This document shows, in pieces, positions 34,650 to 39,839 of a stretch of DNA of 39,839 bases. Source of the DNA: Roseicyclus salinarum. Its GTDB lineage: Bacteria; Pseudomonadota; Alphaproteobacteria; Rhodobacterales; Rhodobacteraceae. The first letter of the stretch is position 1; each line of letters opens with the position of its first letter. The notes below the pieces were generated by a model. The model made no database searches. It was given only the letters and a program-made list of their open reading frames with translations, and was not told the origin of the DNA. Both the position numbers and the translations under genes were made by a program. The stretch covers positions 1-39,839 of the forward strand of contig NZ_JARRSA010000035.1 of assembly GCF_029624655.1 (NCBI RefSeq). Direction: 5' to 3'.

Positions 34650-37019
34650 CTAGCCCCGAGGCGTCACGGCGCTCGGGCCCCGGCCCGGCAACGTCGCGCC
34701 GCGCGGCGCGGCGGACAGGCCGCGCAGCACCGCCTCGAGGCTGGCGAGGTCGAGGGGCTTGGCAAGGTGGGCGGCGAAGCCCCCGCCGAGGATCTCCCGG
34801 ACCTGGTGATCGAGGACATGCGCCGTGATCGCGACAGCCGGCGCGGGCGGGGCGCCTGCCCGCGCCTCCCTCTCGCGGATCGCGGCCAGCGCCTCGATAC
34901 CGTCCATGCCGGGCATCGAGACGTCCAGCAGCAGCGCGTCGAACGCGTCGGGCTCCCAGGCCGCGACGGCGTCCGGGCCGTCGTCGACCATCGTCACCCG
35001 CGCCCCCAGCCGGGCCAGCATCGCGCCGAGCACCATCCGGTTCACCGCGTTGTCGTCGGCGGCGAGCACCGACACGTCCAGCGGCGGCCGCCCGGCGGCT
35101 TCGGTCGGCGCACGCTCGCGGTCGGGCATCCGCGCGGCCATCGGCAGCGGCAGCGTCACCGTGACCCGCGTGCCCCGCCCCGGCGCGCTTTCGATGCCGA
35201 TCTCGCCCCCCATGCCCGCCACGAGACTGCGCACGATCGACATGCCAAGGCCGGTGCCGCCGTATTTCCGGGTCGTCGAACTGTCGGCCTGCGCAAAGGC
35301 CTCGAAGGCCTGCGCCACCTGCTCGGACGTCATCCCGATGCCGGTATCGGAGACGACGAAACGAAGCGGGCGGCCCGGCGCGCCGTCGATGACGACGAAG
35401 ACCTCGCCGTGCTCGGTGAACTTGATCGCGTTGCCGATCAGGTTGTGCAGGATCTGGAGGATGCGGTGCGCGTCGCCGATGCGCGGCCCGCAGGCCTCGC
35501 CCGCCACGCGCGCCGAGAAGGAGATGCGGCGCTCGGAGGCCTTGAAGGTGTAGATGCCCTCGACCCGCCGCGCGAGATCGGCGGGGTCGAAGGGCTTTTC
35601 CTCGAAGGTCATGCGGCCGGCCTCGACCTTGGACAAATCGAGGATGTCGTTGATGATCTGCACCAGCAGCTCGCCGGATTCCCGGATCACGGCGAGCATC
35701 CGACGCTGCGCGGGATCGGTCAGCGACGCGTCAAGAAGCTCGGCCATGCCCAGCACGCCGTTCATGGGTGTGCGGATCTCGTGGCTCATCGTGGCGAGAA
35801 ACGCCGTCTTCGCGCGGTTCGCCTCCTCGGCGCGTTCGCGCGCCTCGACCACCGCGGCCTCGGCGGCGTCGCGGTCGGTCGTGTCCTGCACCATCGCCAC
35901 GAAGACGGGCCTGTCGCCGCCCATCAGCTGCAGGCGGATCTCGGCGGGATAGGTCGTGCCGTCGCGGCGCCGGTGGCTGGTGCGGAAGGTCATCGTGTCC
36001 CGCTCGCCCCCGAGAAGCGGGCCGATCACGCCCTCGAAATCCGCCCGCGTCATGTCGGGCTTGATGTCGAGCGGCGTCATCGCCGTCAGTTCCTCGGTGG
36101 AATAGCCGAGGTTGCGTCGCGCGCCGAGATTGACCTCCACGAAGCGCAGCGTCCCGGCGTCGAAGACGAAGACCTCGTTAAGGCTCGCGTCGATCATCCG
36201 CCCCAGCCGCGCAGCGCGCGCCAGCGCACTCTCGGCGCATTTGCGTTCGGTGATCTCGGTCTCGATCGCGACGAAGCCCGCGAGGCTGCCGTCGGGATCG
36301 CGCAGCGGCATGATCTCCATCTGGACCCAGTAGTCCTGCCCCTGCCGGTCGCGGTTCAGGATCTCCACATCGACGGGCTCGGCCCGTGCCAGGCGCGCGG
36401 CGATCAGCGCGACGGTGGCCGGGTCGGTGTCCTCGCATTGCAGCATGTCGCCGGGCTTGCGCCCGCGAAGATCCTCGAGGCTGTAGCCCGTCAGCCGCTC
36501 GCAGGGGGTGTTGACCCATTCCACCAGCCCATCGGCATCTGTCACGATCACGGCGTTGGTGGTGTTCTCGGCCAGCGCGGCAAGGCGGCGAAGCTGCCGC
36601 TTGTCGGCCCGCTCGTCGGTCACGTCGCGGATCGTGCCGTGCACGCGATGCGGCGCGGAAGCAACGCACGCGGACACGCCGGTGATCCTCACCCAGCGGG
36701 CACGCCCCGTGGCCGTGACGAAGGGCAGCGTAAGGTCCAGCGGCCTGCCGTCGTCGTGCAACGCCTGCACCGCCTCGGCCAGCGCGCCGCGGCCCGGTGC
36801 GGGATAGAACGCGAGCGCCGAGGCCATGCACGGCACGACGTCACGGCTCGCCTCGTGGATGGCGCGCGCCCGCGCCGACCATTCCAGCGCGCCGGTTCCG
36901 AGGTCCGCGGCCCATGTGCCCATGCCCGAGGCCCGCTCGATCTCGTCCAGCAATTCGCGAGATGCCCCGCCCATCATCATGTTCAGCCCGTATGTCCCAG
37001 CGCCATAGTGCGGCGGCAT
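34650..37019 (-). CDS. Multi-PAS hybrid histidine kinase
   Basis: The 789-residue soluble hybrid kinase has three or four PAS/PAC units: about 20-135 (ending TIRDVTDERAD), 145-260 (NAVIVTDADGLVEWVN; ETEITERK) and 268-385 (NEVFVFDAGTLRF; VQDTTDRD). HisKA has FLATMSHEIRTPMNGVLG, and the ATPase has NLIGNAIKFTEHG, DTGIGM and GGTGLGMSIV. A C-terminal receiver follows (VLAADDNAVNRMVL; phospho-acceptor in ALLLDVSMPGMDG; AKPLDLASL). No transmembrane helix and no Hpt. The start is uncertain: ATG 37019 is 3 bp from a CtrA box, so MMMGGASRELL at 36980 may be the true start. A downstream Hpt or phosphotransferase must exist elsewhere. Confidence 0.9.
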   Translation of the reverse strand: MPPHYGAGTYGLNMMMGGASRELLDEIERASGMGTWAADLGTGALEWSARARAIHEASRDVVPCMASALAFYPAPGRGALAEAVQALHDDGRPLDLTLPFVTATGRARWVRITGVSACVASAPHRVHGTIRDVTDERADKRQLRRLAALAENTTNAVIVTDADGLVEWVNTPCERLTGYSLEDLRGRKPGDMLQCEDTDPATVALIAARLARAEPVDVEILNRDRQGQDYWVQMEIMPLRDPDGSLAGFVAIETEITERKCAESALARAARLGRMIDASLNEVFVFDAGTLRFVEVNLGARRNLGYSTEELTAMTPLDIKPDMTRADFEGVIGPLLGGERDTMTFRTSHRRRDGTTYPAEIRLQLMGGDRPVFVAMVQDTTDRDAAEAAVVEARERAEEANRAKTAFLATMSHEIRTPMNGVLGMAELLDASLTDPAQRRMLAVIRESGELLVQIINDILDLSKVEAGRMTFEEKPFDPADLARRVEGIYTFKASERRISFSARVAGEACGPRIGDAHRILQILHNLIGNAIKFTEHGEVFVVIDGAPGRPLRFVVSDTGIGMTSEQVAQAFEAFAQADSSTTRKYGGTGLGMSIVRSLVAGMGGEIGIESAPGRGTRVTVTLPLPMAARMPDRERAPTEAAGRPPLDVSVLAADDNAVNRMVLGAMLARLGARVTMVDDGPDAVAAWEPDAFDALLLDVSMPGMDGIEALAAIREREARAGAPPAPAVAITAHVLDHQVREILGGGFAAHLAKPLDLASLEAVLRGLSAAPRGATLPGRGPSAVTPRG

Positions 37020-37021
37020 GG

Positions 37022-37037
37022 GTTAACCATCCGTTAA
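37022..37037 (-). promoter_or_regulatory. CtrA consensus box
   Basis: Read on the minus strand, TTAACGGATGGTTAAC is an exact match to the CtrA binding consensus TTAA-N7-TTAAC. It lies directly before the hybrid kinase gene, 18 bp after the M50 stop codon. CtrA is the alphaproteobacterial master regulator of cell cycle, motility and gene transfer agents. Confidence 0.65.
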
Positions 37038-37054
37038 GAACCGGGCCGCGCGGA

Positions 37055-39028
37055 TCAGCGTTCGAGGTAGTCGACCCGGTCGATCAGGAGGTTGTCCCGG
37101 TAGCGCGCCACGACGCCCTCGGCGACGAACTGCGCATGACGCCACAGCGGGGCCGAGGCGAAGCGCAGGCGGATGTCGGCCGGACGCCCCATGACCTCGG
37201 CCGGCGGACGCGGCAGCGTGACGTGGAGCGCATAGGACCGGCTGCCCGCCGACTGATCGACGCTCGGGATCGGCACGAGCGCGATGCGCGCGGGATCGAC
37301 CGTCGAATAGGCGCCCGCCATGCGAAGCTCGGCGTCGCGCAGGCCGTTCTGCATCAGGCGGACGTAACGCTCGGGGAAAGCGCCGGTCAACCGCGCGTCG
37401 CCTGCGCGCGGCAGGGCGATGCCGACGGGCTGGCCGGGCTCGAGGAACCGGCCGCGCCCGGCGCCTTCGATCGGCACGAAGACCGCGTCGGCGGTCAGCC
37501 GCAGGCTCAGGGCATCGCGCTGCGCGTCGAGGATGGCGGCGCGATCCTCGAGGTTGGCGATCTGTTCCGCCGCCACCCTCGCCTGAGCGGGATCGGCGCT
37601 TCGGACCGCCTCGAAGACGCTCCGCGCGCCCTGGAGGTCGGCCTGCATCAGGCTCCGCTCCTCGTCGAGCGTGGGATTGGCCAGCGTCAGAAGCGTGCCG
37701 GGCGCGGCGGCCAGCAGGGTCGGCGGCCCCGCGGTCAGCACGCCAGCCGACCGCGCGGTGACAAGGTAATGGTCCGCGACGTTCAGAGACAGGGGGACTG
37801 TCACGCGGAATGGCGCGTGGACGAACAGGGCCAGCGCGGCGAGCCCCGCGGCGACGAGCCCCCGGGACAGCCAGCGCCGCGAGGCGAAGCCCTCGTCAGC
37901 CGGAGCGCCGGGCGGCCTGTCGCGCAGGAGTGGGGAGACGAACATCACCACCGCCCCCCAGGCCGCCAGCACCGCGCCAAGGCCGAGGTGTCGCGGGATC
38001 AGCGCCGCGGCGATGACCACCATGATGTTGATCCGGTAGAGCAGCGCGGCCACGGCATAGGCAAGCATCGCCCATTGCCCGCCGCCTCGCGGCCATTGCC
38101 CCGCGCGGCCCAGCGTCGCCACCTTCCGGCGCGTCTCGGTCAGCAGGCCCGAGGCGCGGGCGTAGAGGTTGCGCTGGCCGATGGCGTCGCTGAGGATGAA
38201 GTAGCCGTCGAGCTTGATCAGCGGATTGCCGTTGAACAGAAGCGAGTTCAGCGTGGAAAAGACGAAGATGTTGCCCAGAAGCGTCTGCATGTAGGTCCCG
38301 GCCGAGAAGTGCCAGGCGACGAAGGCCGCCATCCCGACGGTCACGTCCACCGCGATGCCGGCCGCGGTGATCGCGATGCGACCCCTGCGGCCCACCCGCA
38401 CGTCGGCCTCGCTCATGTCCACGTAGGGCATGGGGTAGAGCGCGATGAAGAAGAGGCCCGCCTTGCGCACCGGCACGCCGAGCCGCGTGGCCACGAGGAC
38501 ATGGCCGAACTCGTGCACCACCTTCAGGACCGGCGCGATCAGGCCGAACGTCACCAGCGCCTCGAGAGAGAAGACGTTTCGGAATGCCGCGAGGATCTGC
38601 CAGTCGCTCTGCAGCCCCAGCAACAGGCAGGCCAGCGCCAGAAGCAGGACCGGCACGAGCGCGGCGGGACGCACGACCGCCCGCGCAAGACCCGCCAGCG
38701 CCGGCTGAAGCGGTGCGACCTCCAGAAGGGGCACACCCGCGAAAATCGGGTTGAAGGGCTTGCGCCCCAGCGTCTCCTGCTCGCGCATGTGCTGCATGAC
38801 GCCGAGAAAGCCGTTCAGCTCGCGGCCGTCCTCCTCGGTGATGAGGTCGCGCGCCTCGGCCCTGCCCTGCCGCAGGGCGAGCAGACGGTGCAGCGCAAGC
38901 GCCATCTCGCGACGCGCCGTGAAGATCCGCCCCGAGGACGTGTCCTGCAGCAGGTAGATCATCCGCCGTCCCTCGGCCGCCGCCTTCAGGCGGACCGAGT
39001 TCACAAGCGAAGGCCGAGGTAGCTCCAT
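37055..39028 (-). CDS. Site-2-protease/M50-like membrane peptidase fused to adaptor-like domain
   Basis: The 657-residue product has four parts. Residues about 20-85 (MIYLLQDTSSGRIFTARREM, then an acidic helix) resemble the PqqD-like modules found on related M50 proteins. The membrane part from about 120 has zinc motif HEFGH at 172-176 and the second-site motif NPLIKLDGY at 268-276, both intact. More helices lie at about 320-365 and 390-410. The C-terminal 240 residues form a periplasmic adaptor-like module (HYLVTARSAGVLTAG; coiled coil EERSLMQADLQGARSVFEAV). The start at 39028 overlaps the upstream HlyD-like gene by 28 bp. Substrate unknown; peptide processing or export is the plausible role. 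Confidence 0.8.
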   Translation of the reverse strand: MELPRPSLVNSVRLKAAAEGRRMIYLLQDTSSGRIFTARREMALALHRLLALRQGRAEARDLITEEDGRELNGFLGVMQHMREQETLGRKPFNPIFAGVPLLEVAPLQPALAGLARAVVRPAALVPVLLLALACLLLGLQSDWQILAAFRNVFSLEALVTFGLIAPVLKVVHEFGHVLVATRLGVPVRKAGLFFIALYPMPYVDMSEADVRVGRRGRIAITAAGIAVDVTVGMAAFVAWHFSAGTYMQTLLGNIFVFSTLNSLLFNGNPLIKLDGYFILSDAIGQRNLYARASGLLTETRRKVATLGRAGQWPRGGGQWAMLAYAVAALLYRINIMVVIAAALIPRHLGLGAVLAAWGAVVMFVSPLLRDRPPGAPADEGFASRRWLSRGLVAAGLAALALFVHAPFRVTVPLSLNVADHYLVTARSAGVLTAGPPTLLAAAPGTLLTLANPTLDEERSLMQADLQGARSVFEAVRSADPAQARVAAEQIANLEDRAAILDAQRDALSLRLTADAVFVPIEGAGRGRFLEPGQPVGIALPRAGDARLTGAFPERYVRLMQNGLRDAELRMAGAYSTVDPARIALVPIPSVDQSAGSRSYALHVTLPRPPAEVMGRPADIRLRFASAPLWRHAQFVAEGVVARYRDNLLIDRVDYLER

Positions 39029-39839
39029 GCTCTCACCTTGACGTACTCGATGGCGTAGCGCGCGAAGTTCAGGCCGCGGGGGGCCGGGTCGGACAGGATG
39101 CGGCCATACCCCGAAAGGCCGGTCAGAAGCCGGCTCTGGTCATCGGCCTCGATCGTGGCGCGGGCGGTCAGGCGCTCCTCGCCGGAGGTGGCGTTCCGCT
39201 CCACGAGGACGGGCGTGGTGACCAAGAAGGGAAAGCTCTCGCCCGAGATGCCGCGGAAATAGACCTCGCCGCGCTGGCCCGGCGCGACGAGCGGCGCGTC
39301 GACGCGCAGGAACTCCAGCGTGAGCGCGAAGCGCGGCGCCTCCTGCAGCAGGGCCACCTCTTCCCCGGCGGCCACGAAGCTGCCGGTCTGCCCGCGGCTC
39401 ATCGCGGCCACGACCCGCCCGCCGACCGGAGCGCGCAGGGACAGGCCCTCGAGGCGCGCGTCGATGTTGTCGAGCCTGCGCTGCTGGGCCGCGATGCGCT
39501 GCTCGGACAGCACGAAGGCGCCGTAGTCGTTCTGCGCGAGCGCCGACTGCGCCGACACCTCCTCGACGAGGATCTGGAGCGCGACCTCCGCCCGGCGCTC
39601 TTGCAGAGCGGGGGCGTTGAACTCCGCGATCACGTCGCCCGCCGCCACGGTGTCGCCGACCGAAACCTCCATGGCCTCCAGGAAGGCGTCGAAATGCAGC
39701 GCGACCGTCACGGCCTCGGCCGGGCGCGCGAGACCGGTTGCGGTGACGACCCGCGGCGCCGGCCACGCCAGCCAGAGGACAAGCGCCAGCGCCGCCGCCA
39801 GCGCGCCCGCGCGCCGCAGGCGCCGCGCGGCGTCCGGCG
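39001..39839 (-). CDS. HlyD-type periplasmic adaptor, truncated by window edge
   Basis: The frame is open to the right edge, about 278 residues visible. It begins in basic residues (RRLRRAGALAAALALVLW), a single N-terminal anchor helix. The biotinyl-lipoyl half SVGDTVAAGDVIAEFNAPAL follows, then a helical hairpin (LQERRAEVALQILVEEVSAQ). The second half SLRAPVGGRVVAAMSRGQTG closes the lipoyl domain, before a beta-barrel region. A shorter start at GTG 39711 would cut off the anchor, so the gene must extend upstream. It overlaps the M50-adaptor gene and is surely co-translated. No ABC or RND partner is in view; it could lie just beyond the edge. Confidence 0.85.
   Translation of the reverse strand, partial: PDAARRLRRAGALAAALALVLWLAWPAPRVVTATGLARPAEAVTVALHFDAFLEAMEVSVGDTVAAGDVIAEFNAPALQERRAEVALQILVEEVSAQSALAQNDYGAFVLSEQRIAAQQRRLDNIDARLEGLSLRAPVGGRVVAAMSRGQTGSFVAAGEEVALLQEAPRFALTLEFLRVDAPLVAPGQRGEVYFRGISGESFPFLVTTPVLVERNATSGEERLTARATIEADDQSRLLTGLSGYGRILSDPAPRGLNFARYAIEYVKVRAWSYLGLRL

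Noticed and set aside
34767-39022. Two long plus-strand frames (756 and 741 codons) opposite the hybrid kinase and M50 gene
   Set aside because: His/Arg/Gly-rich shadow translations; the minus-strand proteins carry complete catalytic motifs.

Overview
The window is GC-rich bacterial chromosome, almost fully coding on both strands. The gene families suggest an alphaproteobacterium of the Rhodobacterales (Roseobacter/Rhodobacter-like). The pointers are a propionyl-CoA synthetase of the roseobacter type, the hom-glpX-recJ order, a fused malic enzyme/phosphotransacetylase, an HWE-family kinase, a LuxI-type synthase and a CtrA-type box. This placement is inferred from protein character; no 16S gene is present.

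Layout. Positions 1-5054 hold the start of a SPOR-like exported protein (cut by the window edge) and a tightly packed minus-strand nucleoside catabolism/salvage operon, cdd-deoA-deoB-(52-aa membrane protein)-add-upp. Positions 5160-8201 hold an unusual kinase-less phosphorelay protein and prpE. Two small plus-strand genes and a strong hairpin follow, then maeB and nadK on the minus strand. The glyA gene and a membrane fatty acid desaturase run rightward and converge on a TetR regulator whose promoter carries a perfect 14-bp operator-like palindrome. A small lipoprotein gene, hom, glpX and recJ follow, then tRNA-Glu(UUC).

Immediately 3' of the tRNA (about 20404-22165) base composition and codon use change. 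The stretch has one secreted protein of unknown function, an ORF broken by an amber codon, and a copy of the last bases of the tRNA gene. It looks like a decayed insertion at a tRNA site, without a recognisable integrase.

From 22190 on the region is envelope and signalling: a large MscS-type channel; a stand-alone receiver with a GAF-PAS-PAS-HWE kinase; a GT-C/methyltransferase/SMR-like flippase operon divergent from a polyprenyl-type GT2; a membrane histidine kinase and a response regulator; a LuxI-family acyl-homoserine lactone synthase with a long N-terminal extension and no luxR nearby; a multi-PAS hybrid kinase preceded by a full CtrA consensus box; and a membrane S2P/M50 peptidase-adaptor fusion overlapping a second HlyD-like adaptor that runs off the right edge.

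How it fits together. The left half is core metabolism: nucleosides to ribose phosphates and bases, propionate activation, C4-to-C3 carbon flow, serine/glycine/one-carbon and threonine branch, gluconeogenesis. The right half senses and modifies the envelope. The least understood parts are the M50/HlyD pair, the GT2-flippase-GT-C set, the LuxI/CtrA neighbourhood and the DHp-REC-Hpt protein.
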